Shown here: in pieces, positions 9,476 to 16,429 of the stretch | Position numbering within the stretch: position 1 is the stretch's first letter | How the letters are laid out: every line of letters starts with the position of its first letter | Source of the DNA: Candidatus Tariuqbacter arcticus | GTDB taxonomy: Bacteria; Electryoneota; Tariuqbacteria; Tariuqbacterales; Tariuqbacteraceae | Length of the DNA: 17,576 nt | Assembly: GCA_013202315.1 (NCBI GenBank) | Contig: JABMRZ010000035.1 | Coordinates: 1-17,576, forward strand | Reading direction: 5' to 3' | The notes under the pieces: generated by a model | Told to the model about the DNA's origin: nothing | Seen by the model: the letters and a program-made list of their open reading frames with translations, nothing else | Databases searched by the model: none | Made by a program: the position numbers and the translations under genes

Positions 9476-10053
9476 GCGGTTTGCGCAGGACAGCATATTT
9501 AGCCGTCTTCGGCGCGGTTTGGGGCGGGCTGGAAATGCTGTTGGGCGGTGTCTTGCATGGATTCCATATTCCGATGCGGGGTATGCTGATGGCGAGCGTT
9601 GGCGCTTTTCTGCTATGCAGCGCCCGCCTTTGGATCGGGGGTCCCTGGACTGCAGTATCGATGGGGGCTGTAGCGGCGTTTCTGAAGCTGTTCAGCGTGG
9701 GCGGATTGGTGTTTCTGCCCGCAGCGGCTATATTGATGGAAAGCATCGTCGCTGAAATCTGCTTCTTCATATGTGGTGAAAAAGTCACAGGGTGCATAGC
9801 GGCGGGGGCTGGAGTCGTTGTCTACACCGTCCTGCATCGGATATTGGCCATAATGTTGATTTATCGGACTGAAATCGAGGAGATGATTCGCCTGTTTTCT
9901 GCCGAAAGCTCTTTGTTTAAGGAAATGGGATTACTCTCCACCGTAATAATTCTAATTGCCTATGCCCTTATACACCTTATTATCGGTGGTGTGGTGGGTT
10001 TAAGCGCGTATTTCGCTGTGTCGAAAGCTCGGCGAAGATTGTTCAAATTATAA
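9472..10053 (+). CDS. Probable ECF S component (substrate-binding membrane protein), substrate unknown
   Basis: A 193-residue very hydrophobic protein with about six membrane segments (roughly 8-30, 36-52, 60-80, 82-101, 106-130, 153-183). Size, hydropathy and position between the ATPase and T component fit the S component, which binds the substrate in the inner membrane. I do not recognise a named S family (ThiT, RibU, BioY and others). Notable segments are GGLEMLLGGVLHGFHIP (18-34) and FLKLFSVGG (70-78), which may line the binding pocket. The start is TTG at 9472, overlapping the ATPase stop (TTGA), with GGAG at 9460-9463 about eight bases upstream, so translational coupling is likely. The substrate cannot be read from sequence alone. 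Confidence 0.75.
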   Translation: MSGLRRTAYLAVFGAVWGGLEMLLGGVLHGFHIPMRGMLMASVGAFLLCSARLWIGGPWTAVSMGAVAAFLKLFSVGGLVFLPAAAILMESIVAEICFFICGEKVTGCIAAGAGVVVYTVLHRILAIMLIYRTEIEEMIRLFSAESSLFKEMGLLSTVIILIAYALIHLIIGGVVGLSAYFAVSKARRRLFKL

Positions 10054-10079
10054 TGTAAGAAATTAATAATATTATACAT

Positions 10080-10697
10080 ATGAATACCAAGTGGGCTTCA
10101 TTCACTGCGCTTATTTTCATCCTGGGCGGAATATTGCTGCCTGAATGGTGGTTGATTGCAAGTATTCCAATCGCCATTATCGCTTTGCTATTATTGGACA
10201 AGGGGGTATTGAGATATTTAGGGAGCGGGAAATTCTTAATAATTTTGGCTGGCGGAAGTCTGTTGCTTCCATTTTTAGGCGGCGGCAGCAAGATATCTAT
10301 TGGTGGTATCGGTTATTCGCTTGATATGATGATTTTGGGACTAAGAATTGTATCAAGGGGATTTTTGATATTTGCCGGAATGTCTATCTTCCGGCGCTAT
10401 GTGCCGCCGGAACAGATTGCTAATATGTTCTGGAAAATTGGATTGCGAAAACTTTCGGTTCTGATTCCGTTGTCGCTGCATTTAGTTCCGGTTCTGATGG
10501 AAAGCAGTGTCCGCACCATTAACATCTGGCGGCAGCGGGGCGGGTTGAAGAAGCGGTATCTAAGAAATTTGTTGACGCTTCTCATCAGTATTCAGGTTCA
10601 ATGGGTCAAGGAAGCTGAAGATTTGACCATAGCTTTAGCCTTAGCCAAAAGGGAACGAGGGAATGACGACATTGGAGGGGCTGTTGAGAAAAGCTGA
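10080..10697 (+). CDS. ECF transporter T component (CbiQ/EcfT-like transmembrane protein)
   Basis: The T component links the ATPases to the S component in ECF importers. The protein has hydrophobic segments near residues 8-20, 24-40, 50-67, 83-102 and 124-140. Two Arg-Gly motifs follow near the C-terminus: WRQRG (150-154) and AKRERG (189-194). These correspond to the paired Ala-Arg-Gly-type coupling motifs that dock on the ATPase grooves; both are slightly off consensus. At 205 residues it is shorter than typical EcfT (about 250-265). The gene starts 26 bases after the S gene with little sign of a ribosome site, and probably belongs to the same operon. The order A-A', S, T makes a complete module. 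Confidence 0.82.
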   Translation: MNTKWASFTALIFILGGILLPEWWLIASIPIAIIALLLLDKGVLRYLGSGKFLIILAGGSLLLPFLGGGSKISIGGIGYSLDMMILGLRIVSRGFLIFAGMSIFRRYVPPEQIANMFWKIGLRKLSVLIPLSLHLVPVLMESSVRTINIWRQRGGLKKRYLRNLLTLLISIQVQWVKEAEDLTIALALAKRERGNDDIGGAVEKS

Positions 10698-10728
10698 CTT
10701 GAGTGTATGACCGAAAGCTTTATAATTA

Positions 10729-10765
10729 TTTGTGTTGCTTTGTGTTCTTTGTGTCTCTGTGGTGA
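10729..10765. repeat. Degenerate TTTGTGT tandem repeat
   Basis: Three imperfect 9-10 base units, TTTGTGTTGC (10729-10738), TTTGTGTTC (10739-10747) and TTTGTGTCTC (10748-10757), end in TGTGGTGA. They fill much of the 97-base gap between the T component and the receptor gene. No riboswitch-like folding or T-run hairpin is seen in the gap. Confidence 0.5.
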
Positions 10766-10794
10766 GAAAACCGTCCTGTTATCCTCGAAATTAA

Positions 10795-12900
10795 ATGAAT
10801 TCGACAATAAAACACATATTAATCATAATCTTCACCCTCTTACCCGCTTTGGCGATGGCTTCGGTGAAAATCACCGGCTCAGCGGCAGATTACAAAACCG
10901 GCGAACCCCTCCCCGGCGCGCACCTGCAAATCGCCAACACCAATTGGACAACCATCGCCGATGAAAACGGGCGCTTCAGCTTCAGCGACATCCCCATCGG
11001 AGATTATATCCTCACCGCTTCCCACATCGGCTATATAGAAGCGGAACAGCCGTTCAGAGTCTTAAATGAAGCGACTGTCAACTTGAACATATTTCTCCGC
11101 CCTCAAACAATAGAACTGCCGGAAGTCACCATTGAAGCGGTGTCCCCATCCGCCAAGGTCTATAATTCAGAAGTAATCCGCGCTTCCACCGCCCAAGATT
11201 TAGGGACCTTCCTGGTGCGGATGGGCGAAGCGGTAATCCTGGACGGCGGCGGTTCCAAAGAAGCCCGGATCTCCATCCGCGGCTGCAAACCGGAACAAAT
11301 CGCCGTCTACCTGGACGGGCATCGGTTGAACGACCCTCGCACTGGCGAAGTCAACCTGAAATCCATCCCGCTCGCCAGTCTGGATAGAATAGTCGTGAAG
11401 CCGAATTCCGACCTGGCTATGGGCTCTTCCAGTCCGGGAGGGGCGGTGGAACTTTACACCTCCGACGCCGAAGGAACAGCCCTTAAATTCGGAACCGGGA
11501 GCTTCGGTTTCAGAAACTATGGATTCGACACAGGCGGCAAATATAAGATGCACCGCTTCAAATTCAGCTGCGCCCAAACGCAGTCCGACGGCGATTTCAC
11601 CTATCACGATGCGAACGGCATCGAAAAGACCCGCTTAAACGATGATTACCAAAACCGCAGCCTTTTTCTGAAACATTCGGTTGACTTGGGGAAATCGCAC
11701 TTCAATTGGTCCTTTCATCATTTGGAAACCGACCGCGGCGCTCCCGGCGGCATCGAAAACCCAGCTACCCTCGACCGCATTCTTAAAACAGTAGACGGCA
11801 CCGCTTTAAATCTCCAGACCTCCGGCGGAAATTGGATTAGCCGGACCCGCGCATCTTATTATGAAACCTCCACTGAAAACCGCACTTACTACTTCTTCGG
11901 CGGGGACACCATCGAATTCCCCGCTAATCACCGCTCAACCGCCTTTGAAATCGATTCCCGCCTGACCAGGGATGATTCACTGGGGCAAAGTTCCGTAGGA
12001 GCATCATATAGGTTCGATGGGGTTTCAAGCTCATCCTTTGCGAATGACGAAGACCGCCGTGATCTGGGACTCTACTTTCAGCGTTCTCTGAATTTTGACC
12101 GGTTCAACCTGACCAGCGCTGTGCGCTTCGATTCCTACCGGGGTTATGGCAGCTTTATATCTTCATCGCTTTCGGGGAGGATGCAACCATTCCTGCTCAA
12201 TAATCTATCGCTTACCGGCAATTTGACGCGCGGCTTCAACCTGCCAACTTTCAATCAGCTCTTCTGGGCAGAGAATGTCTTCGCCGCTCCCAATCCCGAT
12301 TTAGACCCCGAACGGTCGGAAAGCTATGATGCGGGTGTGGAATATTCCCAGCGAAGATTTCGGGCGCGCCTCACCTACTTTCACCGGGACATCAAGGATA
12401 TGATAATATGGCAGGAAACTTTCACCCAATCTGGCAGGAAATGGAAGCCGGTCAACACCGATGCCGCACTCATCACCGGTATCGAACTTTATGGCGGATA
12501 CGACAGCGTAAATTTTAGATTTTCAGCTTCCGCTTCAATTTCCGACCCCCGCAATCGGAGCGAAGACTATTACGACAAGCTCCTGGTCTTCCAGCCGCGG
12601 GTCCGGACTTCTGAATCGGCGACGGTGAAAATCCAACCTTTCAACTTCACCCTGTCCCACCGCTATCTCTCCAAACGGTATACCCTGCAGGCTAATACCA
12701 AATGGGTCGATGCCGTTTCAATATACGATGTTTCCATCGGATACAGTCTTGAATATCAGCGATGGACAGGCGAAATTATCCTCAGAATAGACAACCTTTT
12801 CGATGAAGAATACAACATCATTAAAGATTCGCCTATGCCGGGCAGAAGCTGCTCGTTAAACCTCACAATAACCCAAAACTATACCGGTCCCCAAAAGTGA
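10795..12900 (+). CDS. TonB-dependent outer-membrane receptor, carboxypeptidase-D-like N-terminal domain
   Basis: A 701-residue outer-membrane transporter that would use TonB energy to bring a scarce nutrient into the periplasm. A signal peptide covers residues 1 to about 22 (cleavage near AMA). A CarboxypepD_reg-like domain (24-104) carries the typical GEPLPGAHLQI and GRFSFSDIPIGDYILTASHIGY segments. LPEVTIEA (109-116) resembles a TonB box. The plug spans about 125-222 (ARISIRG, VYLDGHRLND, GSSSPGGAVEL), and the rest is a barrel with alternating aromatic strands. The C-terminal IDNLFDEEYN and MPGRS resemble BtuB-like cobalamin receptors, but this alone does not fix the substrate. It follows the ECF genes by 97 bases on the same strand. 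NNC codons are far commoner than in the genes before it. Confidence 0.93.
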   Translation: MNSTIKHILIIIFTLLPALAMASVKITGSAADYKTGEPLPGAHLQIANTNWTTIADENGRFSFSDIPIGDYILTASHIGYIEAEQPFRVLNEATVNLNIFLRPQTIELPEVTIEAVSPSAKVYNSEVIRASTAQDLGTFLVRMGEAVILDGGGSKEARISIRGCKPEQIAVYLDGHRLNDPRTGEVNLKSIPLASLDRIVVKPNSDLAMGSSSPGGAVELYTSDAEGTALKFGTGSFGFRNYGFDTGGKYKMHRFKFSCAQTQSDGDFTYHDANGIEKTRLNDDYQNRSLFLKHSVDLGKSHFNWSFHHLETDRGAPGGIENPATLDRILKTVDGTALNLQTSGGNWISRTRASYYETSTENRTYYFFGGDTIEFPANHRSTAFEIDSRLTRDDSLGQSSVGASYRFDGVSSSSFANDEDRRDLGLYFQRSLNFDRFNLTSAVRFDSYRGYGSFISSSLSGRMQPFLLNNLSLTGNLTRGFNLPTFNQLFWAENVFAAPNPDLDPERSESYDAGVEYSQRRFRARLTYFHRDIKDMIIWQETFTQSGRKWKPVNTDAALITGIELYGGYDSVNFRFSASASISDPRNRSEDYYDKLLVFQPRVRTSESATVKIQPFNFTLSHRYLSKRYTLQANTKWVDAVSIYDVSIGYSLEYQRWTGEIILRIDNLFDEEYNIIKDSPMPGRSCSLNLTITQNYTGPQK

Positions 12901-12927
12901 TTTCTCACATATAATAAAGCCTGAGTT

Positions 12928-13000
12928 GTCATTCCCGCGCAAGCGGGAATCCAGATATATTAATAACAACAAGATAGATTCCTGCTTTCGCAGGAATGAC
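12928..13000. repeat. Composite palindromic repeat, dRS3-like, with GTCATTCC inverted ends
   Basis: Two hairpins are nested between inverted ends GTCATTCC (12928-12935) and GGAATGAC (12993-13000). Hairpin one is ATTCCCGC-GCAA-GCGGGAAT (12931-12950). Hairpin two is ATTCCTGC-TTTC-GCAGGAAT (12978-12997). The words match the widespread ATTCCCGC...GCGGGAAT repeat type (dRS3-like in Neisseria). It lies just after the receptor stop, so it may limit read-through into the propeller gene, but no T-run follows. Confidence 0.75.
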
Positions 13001-13047
13001 AGGCTGGATGATTGGAAATTGTTTTTAGGAACCAGTATACTATCTAT

Positions 13048-13051
13048 GGAG
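13048..13051 (+). promoter_or_regulatory. Ribosome binding site that fixes the lipoprotein start
   Basis: GGAG lies eight bases before ATG 13060. It supports this ATG over the upstream ATG at 13012, which would put 16 extra residues before a canonical lipoprotein signal peptide. Confidence 0.7.
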
Positions 13052-13059
13052 ACATTTCA

Positions 13060-14088
13060 ATGCAAAAACGAATTTTTCCAGTTTTACTCATTATTGTCGC
13101 TCTCATCCTCGCTTCCTGCGAAGAAGACGATACAGTCAATGCGCCTGAACAGGTCGCAATGAGCGTTTATGTGGTCAACTCACTGGGCTGCACCATTTCT
13201 CAAATCGACCTCGAAGCCGATACCGTCTACAACGATATTTACACCACCGGCGATACTCCCGCCGAAATTCAATACAGCAATGGTCTGCTTTATCTGGTGA
13301 ACAGCTCCGATAACACCTTCCAAAAAATCGACATTAATTCCGGGAATGAATATTACACCGAAATCGGCGACAACCGAAACCCCGCCTTTTTCGAATTCAT
13401 CGGCGGCGGTAAAGCCGCGATAGCGAATTGGGAATCAGGCACTGTATCCTTCGTCAATCTATCTTCAGGCATAGTGGAGGATGAAATCCCCGTCGGCGTC
13501 GGTCTCTGGGGGATGACTTATCATAACGGTAAAATTTACATCGGCATCACCAATTTCGATTTGGAAACATTTTCCTATGGTCAGGGGCGCATCGCGGTGA
13601 TTGACGCCGGCAGCCAGGTTCTGGAAGATTCCATCGATGTCGGCACTAACCCGGGCATCCTCTTCATCGACCATCAAGACGAACTTAATGTCATCTGCAT
13701 CGGCGATTATTGGAGCGTCTTCGCCGAAGTATGGCTGATAGACCCCGCTGATAATTCGGTGATCGATTCTTACAGCATCGGCAGTTCCCCCTCCTATGAA
13801 GCGCTGGCGGAAGACGGCATGGTCTACCTGGGCGCAGGCGGATGGATTGACGAAGGCTATCTGCTGAGCTACGATTCCGAAAGCGAGGAGGTCATTCACG
13901 GCGGCTACGACCCGATGATCATACCCGATGAAGCTGGCGCCCAGGGGGTGGCTGTCGATTCGGACGGTTACATCTATGTCTGCTGTTTCAGCAACGACCA
14001 TGTGGTGAAGATGGACAGTGACGGGAATGTGCTCGAAACCTACGAAGTCGGCGACGGTCCCCAAACCTTAGTTTATGTCGAACTATGA
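13060..14088 (+). CDS. Surface lipoprotein with YncE/BtuG-like beta-propeller
   Basis: A 342-residue protein. The lipoprotein signal is MQKR, a hydrophobic stretch, and lipobox LILASC with lipidated C20. The cysteine is followed by EEDD, like the acidic export signals that send Bacteroidetes lipoproteins to the cell surface. Residues 33-342 are repeating blades of about 45 residues with the pattern 'YVVN...I.QIDL...', 'LYLVNSSDNTFQKID', 'IAVIDAGSQVLEDSIDVGTNPG', 'VWLIDPADNSVIDSYSIGSSPS' and 'VVKMDSDGNVLETYEVGDGP'. This is a YncE/DUF5074-type seven-bladed propeller, the fold of BtuG, which captures vitamin B12 for BtuB in Bacteroides. Position directly after a TonB-dependent receptor supports a ligand-capture partner. 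Ligand and family subgroup are inferred. It converges with the lamin-tail gene. Confidence 0.88.
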   Translation: MQKRIFPVLLIIVALILASCEEDDTVNAPEQVAMSVYVVNSLGCTISQIDLEADTVYNDIYTTGDTPAEIQYSNGLLYLVNSSDNTFQKIDINSGNEYYTEIGDNRNPAFFEFIGGGKAAIANWESGTVSFVNLSSGIVEDEIPVGVGLWGMTYHNGKIYIGITNFDLETFSYGQGRIAVIDAGSQVLEDSIDVGTNPGILFIDHQDELNVICIGDYWSVFAEVWLIDPADNSVIDSYSIGSSPSYEALAEDGMVYLGAGGWIDEGYLLSYDSESEEVIHGGYDPMIIPDEAGAQGVAVDSDGYIYVCCFSNDHVVKMDSDGNVLETYEVGDGPQTLVYVEL

Positions 14089-14148
14089 AGCGCTGAAGCC
14101 GCCGTTCACGCAGTGATAGCCGCAAGTACACACAGCGCCGCTTAGTGT

Positions 14149-15867
14149 TCACAACTTGCCTCCCAGAATCACCACCATTTTCGCTTCATAGGTTTGTTTT
14201 GCGGGTTCGCTCATAGCTTCCAGGTGGATTATGTAGGGGCCGATTCGCCCCACCTTTCCTTCTTCCCCTATACCGTTCCAGACGATTTCGCCGTTTGCGC
14301 CGGTTAAATCTCCCTTGAGCAAGAACCTGTATAATCGCCCCCTGACATCGAAAATCCTAATATTCAGCCGCGCAGTGGGGATGGGCAGGCTGTAGCTGAT
14401 GGTGACATTATCGTCGATTCCATCGCCGTCGGGGGAGAATACTTCGGGGGACGCCTTCAATTCGACTCCGGTGTTCATCGAAGGCAGATAGAAGACCGAG
14501 TTTTCGCACCCGGGGGTTCCGCCTGAAGAAGATGTACATTGGAACCAATTGGAAAGGGTGGATGCAAATGATTGGGGATTTATTCGTTCCATAGATATTC
14601 CGTTATCGATGTTTCCCCAATCTGAAGGGTAGGCGATGAAGTCGATGATATTTCCTATGGCGTCGAAGAGGTAAAGCGTATCGCCGGCGTTATTCAAAGG
14701 ATTCCAACCGCATAAGACCATAACCGAAGCCTCCGGCGGAAGGTCCCAGTCGAAAATGGTGGAATCCTTGGCAAGAATAATATAAGAGTCGGGAGCGATT
14801 TCTATTGTTTGGATGAGGGATTTATCCAGAGTGTCGGAGTCGGAAAATTTCCATCCTTCGAGGTTGACCGCGAAAGCGCTTCGATTATTCAGTTCGACCC
14901 ATTCGGATTCGCCGGATAGAGGCTTATACATCACTTCGTTCAATATCACCGAACCCGATGAAGCGCCGACATTTATCTGCAGGAAGGCGGTATTGTCGGA
15001 TGGGTCGTTATCCTCCAGGAATATTTCAGCGGCGAATAGGTGTATTCCTTCCCAGAGGGAGCCGGTGACGGCGTGAACGGCGATTTCATCGCCGGGATTC
15101 AGTGAAGCGCAGCATTCCACCGCAAACAGTTCGCTCTCGGATAAGAGGGAGTCTTCATCGGAGTCGAGATAAAAACCGGCTTCGAAGGGTGGCGCGCTGT
15201 CGATGCCGGAATTGGTGATGACCGCGGTGAGGGTTGCAGTCATTCCTCTTGTAATCGATGAAGGTGAATATGATAAATCTGATAATGTAAGGTTAATCGA
15301 ATCGGGTGAAACCGAATTATCGAAGCCGGGAGTGCCGTTCAAGGTCAGGCAGTCGCTCCAGTTGGTGGAATCATCCGCCCCCAGCAGGTCTATCTTTTCA
15401 TCTGAATATCCGGGCGCATTACCGATGGAATAGGTATATTCCGCAATGACGCCTTGCGAATCGAAGAGGGTCACGGTTTCCGGGATAGTGTTTTTCAATC
15501 CATAGCTGCCGATGGCGGCGCTTTCGATAGTTAAGAGCAGGCAGTCATCAGGGATCAGTTCTTCATAGATGGGCGGGTTGTCGAAGTAGTCCGGGTCGAG
15601 GATGAGTCCGAATTGACGGGGCTGGAGGGTCAAGCCCCCATTTACCGGGATGATGAGGTCATCGCCGGTTCCGTCTCCCAGGCGGAAGCCTGATAGGTCG
15701 ATGGCGGATTCATCGCTGTTCCAGATTTCAATGAATTCGTAATAATTATCGTTTTCTGCGGATTCGAACATCACTTCAGTGAGGACGATTTGGGCGGGGG
15801 AATTGTCAGCGGTGAGTAGGAAAGTGAAACAAAGGAGTATTATAACAATAATATTGCGATTTTTCAT
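14149..15867 (-). CDS. Secreted surface protein: lamin-tail, CARDB-like, lamin-tail, FlgD/CHU_C-like C-terminus
   Basis: Specific function unknown. The 572-residue protein has a signal peptide (1-25, cleavage near SPA|Q). Two lamin-tail domains follow at about 27-186 and 306-455, recognised by paired openings IVLTEVMFE and VILNEVMYK and by paired ends GTPGFDNS and GTPGCENS. A CARDB-like Ig domain lies between them (190-300: NLTLSDLSYSPSSITRGMTA, VITNSG, DNDPSDNTA). The C-terminus (471-569) is a FlgD_Ig/CHU_C-type domain (SPEVFSPDGDGIDDNV, IRIFDVRGR, GEIVWNG, GPYIIHLEA), common on secreted proteins of FCB-type bacteria and sometimes a sorting signal. Cysteines are present in the lamin-tail and CARDB regions. 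It starts 18 bases after yraN stops on the same strand, so the two may share a transcript. Confidence 0.85.
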   Translation of the reverse strand: MKNRNIIVIILLCFTFLLTADNSPAQIVLTEVMFESAENDNYYEFIEIWNSDESAIDLSGFRLGDGTGDDLIIPVNGGLTLQPRQFGLILDPDYFDNPPIYEELIPDDCLLLTIESAAIGSYGLKNTIPETVTLFDSQGVIAEYTYSIGNAPGYSDEKIDLLGADDSTNWSDCLTLNGTPGFDNSVSPDSINLTLSDLSYSPSSITRGMTATLTAVITNSGIDSAPPFEAGFYLDSDEDSLLSESELFAVECCASLNPGDEIAVHAVTGSLWEGIHLFAAEIFLEDNDPSDNTAFLQINVGASSGSVILNEVMYKPLSGESEWVELNNRSAFAVNLEGWKFSDSDTLDKSLIQTIEIAPDSYIILAKDSTIFDWDLPPEASVMVLCGWNPLNNAGDTLYLFDAIGNIIDFIAYPSDWGNIDNGISMERINPQSFASTLSNWFQCTSSSGGTPGCENSVFYLPSMNTGVELKASPEVFSPDGDGIDDNVTISYSLPIPTARLNIRIFDVRGRLYRFLLKGDLTGANGEIVWNGIGEEGKVGRIGPYIIHLEAMSEPAKQTYEAKMVVILGGKL

Positions 15868-15885
15868 AAGTATGCAGTGTTATGT

Positions 15886-16290
15886 TTATGGTCTGAATGC
15901 GTCTATAATGTGATTAATCCGCCAGAAACCGCCATCCGGGCGCAAGGCTATCAGGTCGAAGCGGATATCCATTTCTTCAATCTTCTTTTCGGCAAGAAAC
16001 GCATTCGCCGCTCGCACTAAACGCTCGATTTTTCGCCGGTTGACCATAAGTTCGGGAGGTATGCCGCTGTCGGAAGATTTCACTTCGACGAAAATAAGCG
16101 TTTTTGCTTTTCGGGCAACAATATCGATTTCACAGCGGTGAGCGCGGTAATTTCGCATGATTATGACGAATCCTTTGCCTTCGAGGAAAGCGGCGGCGGC
16201 GTTTTCAGCGTCTCTGCCGAGTTTATGGGATAAGCTGATTTGCGAATCCTTTGTTTTTTTATCCTGAAAATAACCGGAACACAAGTTCAT
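15886..16290 (-). CDS. yraN: YraN/UPF0102 family protein
   Basis: A 134-residue protein of the YraN family with an endonuclease-like (PD-(D/E)XK) fold and unknown cellular role. The core begins with LGRDAENAAAAFLEGKGF (25-42), then RNYRAHRCEIDIVAR with the EID acidic pair and LIFVEVKSSDSG with the E-V-K motif; these are the conserved putative active-site residues. Length is usual (about 120-135). The first ~20 residues (NLCSGYFQDKKTKDSQIS) are longer than average for the family, so the start could be further in, but no better start codon with a ribosome site is seen. The ATG sits only four bases from the palindromic element at 16294-16346, so no normal leader exists on that side. Confidence 0.9.
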   Translation of the reverse strand: MNLCSGYFQDKKTKDSQISLSHKLGRDAENAAAAFLEGKGFVIIMRNYRAHRCEIDIVARKAKTLIFVEVKSSDSGIPPELMVNRRKIERLVRAANAFLAEKKIEEMDIRFDLIALRPDGGFWRINHIIDAFRP

Positions 16291-16293
16291 AAT

Positions 16294-16346
16294 TGTAGGG
16301 ATAGATCATCGATCTGTCCTGGGCGGATTAATAATCCGCCCCTACA
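16294..16346. repeat. Composite palindromic repeat, TGTAGGG...CCCCTACA ends
   Basis: Inverted ends TGTAGGG (16294-16300) and CCCCTACA (16339-16346) enclose two hairpins. One is AGATC-ATC-GATCT (16303-16315). The other has 10-base arms with a one-base centre, GGGCGGATTA (16321-16330) and TAATCCGCCC (16332-16341). The design matches the element at 20-93. It occupies most of the upstream region of yraN. Confidence 0.7.
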
Positions 16347-16397
16347 AAAACATCGGTAATTATTTTCGGGAAATGCTATATTTTCATACTAAGTTTA

Positions 16398-16421
16398 GGA
16401 TGGTTCGCGGATTAACCATCC
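16398..16421. repeat. Hairpin just after the neuB-like stop, possible terminator
   Basis: Arms GGATGGTT (16398-16405) and AACCATCC (16414-16421) with loop CGCGGATT are 8 of 8 complementary. It begins nine bases past the stop of the minus-strand neuB-like gene. There is no T-run on either side, so it may be a member of the palindromic repeat families rather than an intrinsic terminator. Confidence 0.5.
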
Positions 16422-16429
16422 ACTAAAGT

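Noticed and set aside
10698..10794. Cobalamin or other riboswitch before the TonB receptor
   Set aside because: The 97-base gap is too short for a cobalamin riboswitch and is largely degenerate repeat; no conserved B12-box-like words were seen.
10707..10964. Open frame of 85 residues over the T-component/receptor gap
   Set aside because: It runs through the TTTGTGT repeat and then overlaps the receptor's signal peptide and N-terminal domain in another frame; no family resemblance.
13012..13059. Upstream ATG start for the propeller lipoprotein
   Set aside because: It would add 16 residues before a canonical lipoprotein signal; ATG 13060 has GGAG at the right distance.
12926..13162. Open frame of 78 residues beginning MSFPRKRESR
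   Set aside because: Its first part is the translated palindromic repeat at 12928-13000, and the rest overlaps the lipoprotein gene in another frame.
13465..14064. Minus-strand open frame of 199 residues
   Set aside because: It is antisense to the propeller gene, which has a clear signal peptide, lipobox and blade repeats.
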